Part shown: positions 36,044-45,020 of the stretch, piece by piece
Position numbering within the stretch: position 1 is the first letter of the stretch
Layout of the letters: the number at the start of each line of letters is the position of its first letter
DNA from: Sphingomonas crocodyli
Lineage (GTDB): Bacteria; Pseudomonadota; Alphaproteobacteria; Sphingomonadales; Sphingomonadaceae
Direction of reading: 5' to 3'
Length of the DNA stretch: 64,000 nt
NCBI RefSeq assembly: GCF_004005865.1
Contig: NZ_SACN01000002.1
Coordinates: 62,001-126,000, forward strand
Notes under the pieces: model-generated
Told to the model about the DNA's origin: nothing
The model's database searches: none
Seen by the model: the letters and a program-made list of their open reading frames with translations, nothing else
Position numbers and translations under genes: made by a program

Positions 36044-36535
36044 TCAGCGCGCCGCGCTCGCCATCCCGCCGTCGACCCAGATCAGCGGATCGATATCCAT
36101 ATGGTTCTCGATCGATTCGACCTCCCCGATGAACAGGGTGTGGGTGCCGACGTCGACGGTCGACACCGTCTTGCACATCAGCGCCGACAGCGCGTCGGAC
36201 AGGATCGGCAGGCCGCATTCGCCGGCGGTCCAGGCGCCATCCTCGAAACGCTCGCGGCCCTTCTTCTTGCCGCTGAAGATGCCGACCAGATCCTTGTGCC
36301 GTTCGGACAGCAGGTTCACGCAGAAACGCTGTTCGGCGTGGAGCGTGGGATAGAGGCTGGCCGAACGGTTCACCGCGACCAGAATCGTCGGCGGTTCGGC
36401 GCAGACCGAGACGACTGCGGTCGCCGCCATGCCCGCCCAATTATCGCCCTTGCCCGACGTGATCAGCGCGACCGTGGTGGCCAGGCGACGCATCGCCTGC
36501 TTGAACCCATTGCTCAGCGCCTCGTCGGTCACCAT
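36044..36535 (-). CDS. Flavin reductase-like protein
   Basis: A 163-residue FMN-binding split-barrel protein with MRRLATTVALITSG, MAATAVVSVCAEPPTILVAVN and FCVNLLSERH, the usual order in flavin reductase components of two-component monooxygenases. It would reduce FMN or FAD with NAD(P)H. It might serve the luciferase-like enzyme at 14082, but they are far apart. A hairpin CGGGGG/CCCCCG (35996-36014) follows. Confidence 0.9.
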   Translation of the reverse strand: MVTDEALSNGFKQAMRRLATTVALITSGKGDNWAGMAATAVVSVCAEPPTILVAVNRSASLYPTLHAEQRFCVNLLSERHKDLVGIFSGKKKGRERFEDGAWTAGECGLPILSDALSALMCKTVSTVDVGTHTLFIGEVESIENHMDIDPLIWVDGGMASAAR

Positions 36536-36672
36536 CTAATTCCTCTAACTGTTTCAGATGTGCGCTAGCCGCTCATCTGGCGTTCGCAAAGCCCCAAGCT
36601 TTTCTTTTTGCGGCCAGGAGCGTATGGGCGGCGCGACTTTTCGAACAATACCCCAAAAGATAGAGGCTTCGT

Positions 36673-36891
36673 TTGGCGAAAGAAGAACTGCTGGAGATGC
36701 GCGGCCAGGTGGTCGAGCTCCTGCCCAACGCGATGTTCCGCGTGCGTCTTGAAAATGATCACGAGATCCTTGGCCACACCGCGGGCAAGATGCGCAAGAA
36801 CCGCATCCGCGTGCTGGTGGGCGATGAGGTGCTGGTCGAACTGACCCCCTACGACCTGACCAAGGGCCGTATCACCTATCGCTTCAAGTAA
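36673..36891 (+). CDS. infA: Translation initiation factor IF-1, UUG start
   Basis: A 72-residue OB-fold protein, full length for IF-1: [23 protein letters not shown], then [20 protein letters not shown], then [11 protein letters not shown]. The first codon is TTG (36673-36675), directly before GCGAAAGAA; no ATG is available in frame. TAGAGG lies six bases upstream. IF-1 binds the A-site of the 30S subunit. Confidence 0.97.
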   Translation: MAKEELLEMRGQVVELLPNAMFRVRLENDHEILGHTAGKMRKNRIRVLVGDEVLVELTPYDLTKGRITYRFK

Positions 36892-36904
36892 GCTGGCCGG
36901 ACGC

Positions 36905-37489
36905 ATGGCTGACACGCGTCCGCGCCTGATCCTCGCATCCTCGTCCCCGCGCCGCCGCGAACTGATCGGCCGGCTGGGGATCGAGCCTGACGCGATCGAC
37001 CCCGCCGACATCGACGAAACCGAACGCAAGGGCGAGCTGCCGCTCGCTTATGCGAAGCGGATCGCGGCCGAAAAGGCGGCGCTCGTCGCCGCGCGCCATG
37101 AAGGTGCGGTGGTGCTGGGCGCCGACACGGTAGTCGCGGCGGGCCGGCGGCTGCTCCACAAGACCGATGACGAGGCCGAGGCGCGGGCTTTCTTGAAGCT
37201 GCTCGCCGGGCGGCGGCATCGCTGCCATTCGGCGGTGACGGTGATCGATGCGGCTGGCTTCGCGCGACACCGCATCTCGTCCAGCATCATCGCGTTCAAG
37301 CCGCTCTCCGATGCCGAGATCGATGCCTATCTCGCGGGTGGCGAGTGGCAGGGCAAGGCGGGCGCCTATGCGATCCAGGGCTATGCCGAAAGCTGGGTGC
37401 GGATGTTGTCGGGCAGCTATTCGGGGGTGATGGGCCTGCCGTTGTTCGAAACCCGTGCCTTGTTGACCGCGGCGGGCATTCTTGGCTGA
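36905..37489 (+). CDS. maf: Maf-like nucleotide pyrophosphatase
   Basis: A 194-residue Maf protein with LILASSSPRRRELIGRLG at the start, VVLGADTVVA and the region YAIQGYAESWVRMLSGSYSGVMGLPL. Such enzymes hydrolyse dTTP/UTP or modified nucleotides. It is 13 bases after infA and overlaps the RNase E/G-like gene by eight bases, a conserved alphaproteobacterial arrangement. Confidence 0.95.
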   Translation: MADTRPRLILASSSPRRRELIGRLGIEPDAIDPADIDETERKGELPLAYAKRIAAEKAALVAARHEGAVVLGADTVVAAGRRLLHKTDDEAEARAFLKLLAGRRHRCHSAVTVIDAAGFARHRISSSIIAFKPLSDAEIDAYLAGGEWQGKAGAYAIQGYAESWVRMLSGSYSGVMGLPLFETRALLTAAGILG

Positions 37490-38483
37490 GTGGCTCTACG
37501 AAGCCGGCATCGGCGAGGCGCGCGCCGCGCTCGTCGACAATGACATCATCATACAGGCGGCGATCGAGGCCGATGACGATGGCCTGCGCGCGGGCACGAT
37601 CGCGCCCGCGCGACTGACACGGATCACAGCACCCGGTCGGCGCGGGATCGTCACGCTCGACGACGGGACCGAGGCGATGATCGAGCCGCTGCCGCGCGGC
37701 GTCACCGAAGGCGGGCGGCTGCTGGTAGAGATCGCCCGCGCCGCGATTGCCGAGCCGGGGCGCGGCAAGTTGGCGATCGCGCGGGCCGCGGCGGCCGACG
37801 CTGTCGTGGCGCCCGGCCGCGATCTGCGCGCGCGGATCGCGGCGGATAATGTGCTGGTGCGCGAACTGACGAGCTTCGGCCCCGATCGGCTCGAAGCGGC
37901 GGGCTGGTCCGAACTGATCGAGGAGGCGTCGAGCGGCCATGCCGATTTCGACGGCGGGGCGCTCCGCCTGTCGCTGACCCCGGCGATGACCCTGATCGAC
38001 GTCGACGGCTGGCTGCCGATCGCCGATCTCGCGGTGGCGGGCGCAGGAGCAGCTGCGATGATGATCCGGCGGCATGACATCGGTGGATCGATCGGCATCG
38101 ACCTGCCGACTGTCGAGGGCAAGGCCGCGCGGCTGTCGGCGGCGGAGGCGGTCGATGCGATCCTGCCCCAGCCGTTCGATCGCACCGCGGTCAACGGATT
38201 CGGTTTTCTCCAGATCGTGCGCCGGCGTGCGCGCCTGTCGATCCCGGAGCGGTTGCAGCAGGATCCCGTCGGATCGGCTGCCCGCGCTCTTATAAGGCGT
38301 GCGGAACGCGCACAGGGGATCGGGCCGCGCACGCTGACGGCCGCGCCCGCCGTGATCGCTGCGATCGAGCGCCGCCCCGACTGGATTGCAGAACTCGAAC
38401 GGCGGATCGGCGCGCCGGTGCGCTTGCGGGGCGAGCCCGGCCTCGCCATATCGGCGGGACATGCCGAAGCCCAAAACCCCTAA
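37482..38483 (+). CDS. Short ribonuclease E/G-like protein
   Basis: A 333-residue protein with parts of the RNase E/G catalytic core: an N-terminal strand region, LTPAMTLIDVDGW (matching the Mg-binding Asp of the DNase I-like subdomain) and GSIGIDLPTVEGK (second Asp). It is shorter than RNase G (about 490) and lacks the CPxCxG zinc-link and an obvious S1 domain. The start is TTG 37482, overlapping the maf stop. It sits between maf and yacG as in other alphaproteobacteria. Confidence 0.8.
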   Translation: MAEWLYEAGIGEARAALVDNDIIIQAAIEADDDGLRAGTIAPARLTRITAPGRRGIVTLDDGTEAMIEPLPRGVTEGGRLLVEIARAAIAEPGRGKLAIARAAAADAVVAPGRDLRARIAADNVLVRELTSFGPDRLEAAGWSELIEEASSGHADFDGGALRLSLTPAMTLIDVDGWLPIADLAVAGAGAAAMMIRRHDIGGSIGIDLPTVEGKAARLSAAEAVDAILPQPFDRTAVNGFGFLQIVRRRARLSIPERLQQDPVGSAARALIRRAERAQGIGPRTLTAAPAVIAAIERRPDWIAELERRIGAPVRLRGEPGLAISAGHAEAQNP

Positions 38484-38637
38484 GTGCCCGCTCTGCGGCC
38501 AGCCGAGCATGGCCGCGACCACGCCCTTCTGCAGCCAGGGCTGTCGCGACCGCGATCTGCTGCGCTGGCTCGACGACGGTTATCGCATCCCCGGCCCGCC
38601 CGCCGATCGGGGCGCGGGGGAGCGCGAAGAGGATTGA
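38461..38637 (+). CDS. yacG: DNA gyrase inhibitor YacG
   Basis: A 58-residue zinc protein with C9-P-L-C12 and C24-S-Q-G-C28, followed by DRDLLRWLDDGYRIP. E. coli YacG binds GyrB and blocks DNA binding. The ATG at 38461 lies within the end of the RNase E/G-like gene in another frame (23-base overlap). Confidence 0.93.
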   Translation: MPKPKTPKCPLCGQPSMAATTPFCSQGCRDRDLLRWLDDGYRIPGPPADRGAGEREED

Positions 38638-38660
38638 TTTCCAACGTCTGAAAATCAGGC

Positions 38661-38689
38661 TGGACGTGCTGGAATGTGGTCCCTATAGG
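38661..38689 (+). promoter_or_regulatory. Promoter candidate of tRNA-Phe
   Basis: TGGACG (38661-38666), 17 bases, TATAGG (38684-38689), with the tRNA 5' end 20 bases downstream. Confidence 0.5.
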
Positions 38690-38709
38690 CACCGCTCCAA
38701 CGCTTCCGT

Positions 38710-38785
38710 GCCCGGGTAGCTCAGTTGGTAGAGCATGCGATTGAAAATCGCAGTGTCGGCGGTTCGACCCCGTCCCCGGGCACCA
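38710..38785 (+). tRNA. tRNA-Phe (GAA)
   Basis: A 76-base gene with encoded CCA. Acceptor GCCCGGG/CCCGGGC, D-arm AGCTCAGTTGGTAGAGC, anticodon loop TTGAAAA (GAA), T-arm GGTTCGACCCC. Confidence 0.98.
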
Positions 38786-39121
38786 CTTTCCAAGATATCT
38801 CAATTGTTTGATGCCGGATTTTCCGCATCTGCGTGGCGATTCGCCTGATCCGGCGTCATTTACTTCGGGCTGTGACTGAAACGCCCGACAAAACCGGAAG
38901 TCGGGCGAAAAAGATTCGGGGTGTGGCAAGAATGCCGATGCTCTCCGACAGTGGCAAAAGACGCAGAAACCCAAGCTCTTTTCGGCGCTGCAGCATCGAT
39001 GACGGAAATGTGACCTTGTCGCGTTCAATCGATGACGGTCACTGCAACAAAAGTGTCTCACAGCCTGTGTAGAGGCCGCCCCGAACGGGACACTAAAGTC
39101 TCGCCAAAAGGGAACTCTCTC
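38786..39121. other. 336-base gap: regulatory region of the TonB-dependent receptor
   Basis: No gene is seen here. It holds: a 10-of-11 inverted repeat (38809-38819 with 38848-38858) enclosing hairpin GGCGATTCGCC; a perfect 8-base hairpin CGCCCGAC/GTCGGGCG (38881-38888 with 38899-38906); an 11-base direct repeat ATCGATGACGG at 38995-39005 and 39028-39038, spaced 33 bases; and a dyad GTGACC/GGTCAC around the second copy. These are likely control sites for the receptor gene. A promoter is not clear. Confidence 0.5.
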
Positions 39122-41629
39122 ATGCGATTTGATACCGGTCTTCGCCGGCAGCTGCTCATCGGTGGCGCCCTCGCCGCGATGCTCACCATGCCTGCCCTCG
39201 CTTCTGCGCAGGAAGCTGCCCCGGGCGCCGCTCCGGAAGACGTCACCGGCCTGAGCGACATCGTCGTCACCGCCACCAAGCGCGAAACGAGCCTGCAGAA
39301 GACCCCGATTTCGATCAGCGTCGTGAACCAGGAGATGATCAAGGATCGTCACGTTCAGAGCCTGTTCGACCTCGCCGATGGCGGCGTTCCTTCGCTGCGC
39401 GTGACGACGTTCGAAGCCCGCCAGTCGGCGCTCACGATCGGTATCCGCGGCATCGTTCCGCTCGACGCGAACCAGCCCGCCCGCGAACAGGGCGTCGGCG
39501 TCTATATCGACGGCGTCTATCTCGGCCGTCAGCATGGTCTGAACGCCGCTTTGTTCGACACCGAGCGCGTCGAAGTTCTGAAGGGTCCGCAGGGCACGCT
39601 GTTCGGTCGTAACACCGAAGGCGGCGCGCTCTCGATCGTCACCAAGGCGCCGAGTGGCAAGTTCGGTGGCCGCTTCGAAGGCGGCTTCGGCAACCTGGGC
39701 GCCTATTCGGGCGCCGCGCACGTCGACCTGCCCGAGTTCCACAACTTCTCGGTCAAGGTCGATGCTGTGAAGCAGTATCAGGGTCCGACGACCAAGAACC
39801 CGCTCGAAGGCCAGACCGGCTGGGGCTATTACGACCGCATCGGCGGCCGTATCGCCGTCCGCTGGCAGCCGTTCGAGGGCATCACCAACGACTTCGCCTT
39901 CGACAAGGCGAAGGACAAGAATTCGCCCTTCTACAGCCAGCTGCTGGCGTTCAACCCTTATGGTTGCGCCGCTGGCCCCCAGTCGGCTTCGCCGAACTGC
40001 GTCCTGCCCGGCACCAACTATACCAGCCTGACCGGCGCGGTGCGTCCGGTTCCGACCGGCGTCGTCACCAACGGCAAGACGCTGATGCGCAATGCCGACA
40101 TCGGCGTGGTGCAGCAGCCCAGCGTCGACAAGACCTTCGGCGTCACCAACAACTTCAAGTGGAAGATCGCGCCGGAACTCGAACTGCGCTCGATCACCGC
40201 GTGGCGCGGCGTCAACGTGGAGCAGTGGGATAATGCTGGTGGCGCGCACCGTCCGCCGGTTTACACCCCCGGCAGCCTCTTCAGCCGTTACAGCCTTGCG
40301 AACCTGCGTCAGCGCCAGTTCAGCCAGGAACTGCAGGCTGTCGGCTCGATCAGCAACATCGATTATGTCGCGGGCCTGTTCTACTTCAACGAGCGCGTCA
40401 GCGATGACGCCGCGACGCCGAGCTCGAACCGCTGGAATGCCGACGCCAATGGCGACGGTCAGCCCGACGTCGGCGCCGATGGCCTGCGTTACACGATCAA
40501 CCCGGCCGTGTTCACCAGCCCGTTCGCCACGATCGACCGCGCTTCGGCGGTCCGCTCGCGCAGCTACGCGGTCTATGGTCAGGCGACCTGGCATGCGACC
40601 GACGCGCTGCACATCACGGCTGGCGGCCGCTACACGAAGGACAAGAAGCACGGTGATCTTCTGATCGCCGGCGGCGTCAACTATCAGGCCAATCCGGCGC
40701 TGGGCGCGGCGCGTGGCTATGCGCCGCTCGATCGCACCTGGAACCGCTTCGATCCGATGGTCACGGTCGCCTACGACCTGAGCACCGACGTTCACGTCTA
40801 TGCGAAATATGCCAGCGGCTACCGCGCCGGTGGCGCCAGCTCGCGCACCATCAACTACCTGCCGTTCGATCCGGAATCGGTGAAGTCGTATGAAGCCGGC
40901 ATCAAGGCGGACTTCTGGGATCGCCGCGCCCGCTTCAACCTGACCGGTTACATCATGGACCGTAAGGACAGCCAGGTCGACATCAACAGCTTCCTGTATT
41001 TCGGCACCAGCACCTTCAACAACCTGGAGACGATCAATCTTCCGGGTAAGGCGAAGATCCGCGGTATCGAAGCCGACCTGACCGTCCGTCCGGTCGAAGG
41101 CCTGACGCTGAACGCCAGCTATGCCTACACCTACACCAAGCTGCCGCTGACGCCGATCACCTACTCGGTGCGCAACGCGGCTGGCGTGGTGACCGACTCG
41201 ACCACCGTGAACCAGCAGTTCTACGTCGTGTTCACGCCGCGTAACGCGGCCAGCGGCTCGATCGATTATGCGGTGCCGGTCGGCAGTGGCGACACCACCA
41301 TCCGGTTCCACTTCGATGGTAACTATGCCCAGGCGACGCAGACCTTCGACGCTTATGCGCGGAAGAACGACTCCTCGCTGGTGTTCAACGGCCGCATCTC
41401 GCTCGCCGACATCAACATGGGTGATGGCGATCAGAAGCTGACCGTCGGCGTCTGGGGTCGCAACCTGTTCAACACCGCCTACGTCTATCGTCGCGATCCG
41501 ACCCAGGCTCTGCCGGCTGGTCCGACCTCGACCAACGTCCGCACGGGCAGCATCGCCAACGTGCTGGGTGAATATGGCAACTTCAACATGCCGCGCACCT
41601 ACGGCGTCGAAGCGACCATCAAGTTCTGA
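39122..41629 (+). CDS. TonB-dependent outer-membrane receptor
   Basis: An 835-residue receptor. Signal peptide about 1-29 (ends ALASA). The plug follows with DIVVTATKRETSLQKTPISISVV and VEVLKGPQGTLFGRNTEGGALSIVT, then a 22-strand barrel ending in the Phe-terminated strand YGVEATIKF. It imports a large or rare nutrient (siderophore, vitamin or carbohydrate/aromatic oligomer) using TonB energy. Sphingomonads have very many such receptors; the ligand is not evident. Codon use shifts to more GCC/AAG/CTG and GGT than neighbours, a sign of high expression. A strong terminator follows. Confidence 0.95.
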   Translation: MRFDTGLRRQLLIGGALAAMLTMPALASAQEAAPGAAPEDVTGLSDIVVTATKRETSLQKTPISISVVNQEMIKDRHVQSLFDLADGGVPSLRVTTFEARQSALTIGIRGIVPLDANQPAREQGVGVYIDGVYLGRQHGLNAALFDTERVEVLKGPQGTLFGRNTEGGALSIVTKAPSGKFGGRFEGGFGNLGAYSGAAHVDLPEFHNFSVKVDAVKQYQGPTTKNPLEGQTGWGYYDRIGGRIAVRWQPFEGITNDFAFDKAKDKNSPFYSQLLAFNPYGCAAGPQSASPNCVLPGTNYTSLTGAVRPVPTGVVTNGKTLMRNADIGVVQQPSVDKTFGVTNNFKWKIAPELELRSITAWRGVNVEQWDNAGGAHRPPVYTPGSLFSRYSLANLRQRQFSQELQAVGSISNIDYVAGLFYFNERVSDDAATPSSNRWNADANGDGQPDVGADGLRYTINPAVFTSPFATIDRASAVRSRSYAVYGQATWHATDALHITAGGRYTKDKKHGDLLIAGGVNYQANPALGAARGYAPLDRTWNRFDPMVTVAYDLSTDVHVYAKYASGYRAGGASSRTINYLPFDPESVKSYEAGIKADFWDRRARFNLTGYIMDRKDSQVDINSFLYFGTSTFNNLETINLPGKAKIRGIEADLTVRPVEGLTLNASYAYTYTKLPLTPITYSVRNAAGVVTDSTTVNQQFYVVFTPRNAASGSIDYAVPVGSGDTTIRFHFDGNYAQATQTFDAYARKNDSSLVFNGRISLADINMGDGDQKLTVGVWGRNLFNTAYVYRRDPTQALPAGPTSTNVRTGSIANVLGEYGNFNMPRTYGVEATIKF

Positions 41630-41655
41630 TAATCCCTTAAGCGAAAGCCCCCTAA

Positions 41656-41689
41656 GGCGCGGTGGACCCGTCCACCGCGCCCTTTTTTT
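41656..41689 (+). terminator. Strong intrinsic terminator after the receptor gene
   Basis: GGCGCGGTGGA-CCCG-TCCACCGCGCC is a perfect 11-base stem followed by a C and TTTTTTT (41683-41689). Confidence 0.92.
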
Positions 41690-41690
41690 A

Positions 41691-42962
41691 TCAAGCAGGC
41701 GTGGCCGGCGCCGGCCAGGGCTTGTGCGCGGAAAGCGCGAACAAGGCGCGCTCCTCCTCCGGATCGGCGATGCCCAGCACGCGTTCGGCAATATACCGGC
41801 CGGTCATCGGCCCCATCTTGAACGCATGGCCCGATCCGCCGCCCGCGACCCACAGGTTGGCGAGGCCGGGGTGGCGATCGATGATGAAATGGCCGTTGTC
41901 GCTATTTTCCAGCGAGCAGACCCGGCTGGCCACCATCGGCTGGCCGACGAGGCCGGGGGTGCGCCGCGCGATGAAGCGGCGGGCGATATCCCACATGATC
42001 GGCGATACGATCCGCTCGTCGCGATCGGGGTCCATCGGCAGGCTCACCCCCATGCCGGGGGCGATCTTGTAGCCATAGTCGACGTCGGACAGCGAATAGC
42101 CGCCGCCACCGTGCCAGATGTTGGGGAAGCGCTCCCAATGATAGCTGAGATCCCCCGGCGGCGATCCGACGTAGAAGACCTCCGATCGGGTGCGGCGGAC
42201 GAAGCCGGTCAGCACGTCGGGCAGCACCGTCGGCAGCCACGGACCGCAGGCGAAGATGGCGAGGCCGCACGACAGGCGGCTGCCGTCGGAGAGGGCCAGA
42301 TCGGTGAGCCGTCCGCCCGCGCTCGCGCCGGGTTTCGCCATCGCGATCCTCGTCTGGCCGCCCTTGGCGACGAAGGTCTCGGTGACGGCAATAAGGCTCT
42401 CGCGCGCCTTCACCGTGCCCGCGCGCGGTTCGTATAGCGCGCGCTCGTCGCCGTCGAAGCCGCCCTGCGGCCAGCGCTTGCGGCACTCGTCGGGGCTGAG
42501 CACTTCGAAGGGGATGCCAAGCTTTGCGAAGATGCGCTTCTCCGCCTCGAACTGCGCGGCGGGTTCGTTGGGCGAAAGGACGCCATTGGCGAAGATCAGG
42601 CGACGACCGAACTCGGCCTGCCGCTCGTGCCACAAAGTGAAGGCGCGATCGGCCCAGCGGCTGTAGATTTCGCGATCGGCATAAGCCGACCGGATCTGCC
42701 GCGTCTCATCCCCCGATGTCGCGCGCGCATTGCCCGCACCATAGCTGTCGAGCAGGGTGACGCGCGCACCGCGTTCGCGCAGCTCCAGCGCGCTCCACGC
42801 GCCAAAGGCCCCGGCCCCGACGATCACAATATCGGGCAGCTTCTTGCTGATCTCCGGCGCACGCGATTTCGGCGCGGCCTGCGCGCGCTCTCCGGACAGG
42901 CTCGCGGCCACCGCGCCGCTCAAGCCCGCTGCCAACAGTCCCCGTCTGCCGATATCCGCCAT
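41691..42962 (-). CDS. FAD-dependent oxidoreductase (sarcosine oxidase-like) with Tat signal
   Basis: A 423-residue protein. The N-terminus [18 protein letters not shown] is a Tat-type signal; FAD is bound by [16 protein letters not shown], and near the C-terminus [12 protein letters not shown] matches the monomeric sarcosine oxidase group, in which FAD is often covalently held. It would oxidise a secondary amine or N-methyl amino acid in the periplasm, giving H2O2. It is convergent with the TonB receptor; the link is only positional. Confidence 0.88.
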   Translation of the reverse strand: MADIGRRGLLAAGLSGAVAASLSGERAQAAPKSRAPEISKKLPDIVIVGAGAFGAWSALELRERGARVTLLDSYGAGNARATSGDETRQIRSAYADREIYSRWADRAFTLWHERQAEFGRRLIFANGVLSPNEPAAQFEAEKRIFAKLGIPFEVLSPDECRKRWPQGGFDGDERALYEPRAGTVKARESLIAVTETFVAKGGQTRIAMAKPGASAGGRLTDLALSDGSRLSCGLAIFACGPWLPTVLPDVLTGFVRRTRSEVFYVGSPPGDLSYHWERFPNIWHGGGGYSLSDVDYGYKIAPGMGVSLPMDPDRDERIVSPIMWDIARRFIARRTPGLVGQPMVASRVCSLENSDNGHFIIDRHPGLANLWVAGGGSGHAFKMGPMTGRYIAERVLGIADPEEERALFALSAHKPWPAPATPA

Positions 42963-43021
42963 GCCGCCTCGCTTTCCTGTTGCGATGCAACATGTCGCAA
43001 CAGGAAAAAGCGGGCAAGCGA

Positions 43022-43666
43022 TCAGACGGGCAATTTGCTCGCTTTTTCGCCGCTCAGGCGGGTGCCGTAGGCGTGCCAGGCGAAGACGGCGGCCGCGCCG
43101 CGATGCGGGCTCCAGGGTGCCGCCATCCGCCGCGTCTCCCGCTCGGACGGGCGCTCAGGCAGGCCGAACAGCACGCCCATCTCGATCTGCACGGCCAGGT
43201 CGCCCGCCGGCCAGATGTCGCCGCGCCCCTCGGCGAACAGCAGATAGATTTCGGCCGACCAGCGCCCGATCCCCTTGATCGCGGTCATCTGCGCGATCGC
43301 TTCCTCATCATCGGTGGGCAGATTGGCGAAGTCGATCGATCCGCTTGCCACATGTTCGGCCAGGCTTTTGGCATAGCTCGCCTTCTGGCGCGAAAGCCCT
43401 GCAGAGCGCAGCAGATCGTCAGGCGCGGCGGCCACCGCCTCGGGGACGAGATCGCACCCCACCGCATTTTCCAGCTTCGCCCAGATCGACGCGGCGGCGG
43501 CGACGCTCACCTGCTGGCCCACGATCGTGCGCAGCAGCGTCTGATAGCCGCGTTCGCGGATGCGCGGTTCGGGATAGCCGATTTCCGCCAATCGCCGTTC
43601 GATGACCGGCTCCATCCCGGCGATTGCGTCGAGACTGCGCTGCAATTGTTCGGCGGTCAGGCCCAT
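43022..43666 (-). CDS. DNA-3-methyladenine glycosylase II, AlkA-like
   Basis: A 214-residue HhH-GPD glycosylase. The core has [16 protein letters not shown], helix-hairpin-helix [15 protein letters not shown] and the catalytic Asp in [13 protein letters not shown]. It removes alkylated purines. No Fe-S cluster Cys motif is present, so it is not EndoIII/MutY. GGAGA five bases before ATG 43666 fixes the start; the frame extends to 43726. Confidence 0.92.
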   Translation of the reverse strand: MGLTAEQLQRSLDAIAGMEPVIERRLAEIGYPEPRIRERGYQTLLRTIVGQQVSVAAAASIWAKLENAVGCDLVPEAVAAAPDDLLRSAGLSRQKASYAKSLAEHVASGSIDFANLPTDDEEAIAQMTAIKGIGRWSAEIYLLFAEGRGDIWPAGDLAVQIEMGVLFGLPERPSERETRRMAAPWSPHRGAAAVFAWHAYGTRLSGEKASKLPV

Positions 43667-43741
43667 GACGTCTCCGCTCCCTTGATTTCGCGCGGCGGGC
43701 ACGATAGCCGCCACGTTATAAGGCATTGCGGGGAGCGTTTA

Positions 43742-44059
43742 ATGGCAAAGTTGGTCGTGATCACGCGCGAAGGCGACGAATCGGTCTATGAGGCCGAGGA
43801 CGGGCTTTCGGTGATGGAGGTCATTCGCGACAATGGCGTCGACGAACTGCTCGCTCTGTGCGGCGGCTGCTGCTCGTGCGCGACCTGCCACGTCATCATC
43901 GATCCGGCCTTCGCCAGCCTGCTGCCCGAAATGAGCGACGACGAGAACGAACTGCTCGACAGCTCGGATCACCGCACCGAAGGTTCGCGCCTGTCGTGCC
44001 AGGTGATCATGAAGGACGATCTCGACGGCATGATCGTTACCATTGCGCCCGAGGACTGA
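43742..44059 (+). CDS. [2Fe-2S] ferredoxin, adrenodoxin/putidaredoxin type
   Basis: A 105-residue ferredoxin with cluster ligands C40-x5-C46-x2-C49 and C86. Extra Cys at 43 and 44 lie in the loop. This type feeds electrons to P450s and some Rieske enzymes, so it is the best candidate donor for the P450 at 5482. Its own reductase is not in the window. A perfect hairpin covers its stop codon. Confidence 0.93.
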   Translation: MAKLVVITREGDESVYEAEDGLSVMEVIRDNGVDELLALCGGCCSCATCHVIIDPAFASLLPEMSDDENELLDSSDHRTEGSRLSCQVIMKDDLDGMIVTIAPED

Positions 44060-44079
44060 AGTCCTCGGGTTAATTTGAT
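44048..44079 (+). terminator. Hairpin terminator at the end of the ferredoxin gene
   Basis: CCCGAGGACT-GA-AGTCCTCGGG is a perfect 10-base repeat (44048-44057, 44060-44069) overlapping the TGA, followed by TTAATTTGATT. Confidence 0.65.
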
Positions 44080-44115
44080 TAGCCCAAGTTTTTTGTTTGC
44101 CCTCAGGCGCCGGGC

Positions 44116-44190
44116 GGAGCGCATCCGCGCTCCTTGGCTTTCCGCGCAATAAGCGCGGGCGGCCGTTCGGCCTTGCGGGCCTGCGGCCCG
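44116..44190. repeat. Four tandem hairpins between ferredoxin and rlmB
   Basis: Perfect hairpins: GGAGCGC/GCGCTCC (44116-44133), CCGCGC/GCGCGG (44142-44158), GGCCG/CGGCC (44161-44172) and CGGGCC/GGCCCG (44176-44190). They fill the gap between convergent genes. They may be transcript-end structures or a repeat element unlike copies A-C. Confidence 0.55.
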
Positions 44191-44205
44191 TTGCCGGGCT
44201 CCAGA

Positions 44206-44949
44206 TCAGCCCCTCGTTGCGATCGCGTAGAGGGCGATGGCGGCGGCGTTGGAGATGTTGAGGCTCTCGACGCGTGGGCTGATCGGCAGCTTCGCCAGTT
44301 CGTCGCAATGCGCTTCGGTATTCTGGCGCATCCCTTCGCCTTCGGCGCCCAGCACGATCGCGATCCGCGATTCGCCCATCACGTCCGACAGCGTGCCCTT
44401 GGCGTGGCCGGTGAGACCCACGCGCCAGAAGCCGGCTTCGGCGATCTCGTCGAGCGCGCGGGCCAGGTTCACCACGCGCACCCACGGCACCAGCTCCAGC
44501 GCGCCCGAGGCCGATCGCGCCAGCGCACCCGATTCGGGCGGGGAGTTGCGATCCTGCGTGACGATGCCCAGCGCGTCGAACGCAGCTGCCGACCGCAGCA
44601 CCGCGCCCACATTGTGCGGATCGGTGACCTGATCGAGGACGACCAGCGGGCGGCGATCGTCGCGGCCGCGCTCCAGAAGGTCGCCCAGCCAGATATCGGG
44701 CAGCGGATCGACTTCGGCGATCAGGCCCTGGTGCGGCGCGTCCGCAGGCACCATCCGGCCAAGATCGGCGACATCGGCAAGCGTGACCGGGATGACCGGC
44801 GGGATATCGAGCGACGCCATCGCCTCGCGCGTCGCCCAGATCCGGCGCACGGTGCGTTCTGGATTGGCGAGCGCCGCGGTGACGGCATGGCGCCCCCAGA
44901 AGCGGGGTTTGCCGCTGGCGGGCTGGGACGGACGATGGCCTTTGCGCAT
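44206..44949 (-). CDS. rlmB: 23S rRNA (guanosine-2'-O)-methyltransferase, SpoU/TrmH family
   Basis: A 247-residue SPOUT methyltransferase. An N-terminal substrate-binding domain (RFWGRHAVTAALANP) is followed by the knotted catalytic domain with motif 1 VLDQVTDPHNVGAVLRSAAAF, motif 2 IVLGAEGEGM and motif 3 SLNISNAAAIALYA. It probably methylates G2251-like 23S rRNA; TrmH/TrmL relatives are possible. ATG 44949 fits the family start; the frame opens earlier at 45000. Confidence 0.9.
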   Translation of the reverse strand: MRKGHRPSQPASGKPRFWGRHAVTAALANPERTVRRIWATREAMASLDIPPVIPVTLADVADLGRMVPADAPHQGLIAEVDPLPDIWLGDLLERGRDDRRPLVVLDQVTDPHNVGAVLRSAAAFDALGIVTQDRNSPPESGALARSASGALELVPWVRVVNLARALDEIAEAGFWRVGLTGHAKGTLSDVMGESRIAIVLGAEGEGMRQNTEAHCDELAKLPISPRVESLNISNAAAIALYAIATRG

Positions 44950-45020
44950 GGCCGCGCTATCGGCGTTCGCGCTTCGCGATGCAAGCTGTGGCCTCAGCAC
45001 AATTTATGCTGCGCACGCCG

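Noticed and set aside
38480..41791. 1103-codon minus-strand frame across the TonB receptor and tRNA-Phe
   Set aside because: It runs antisense through a tRNA, a terminator and the receptor; composition not protein-like.
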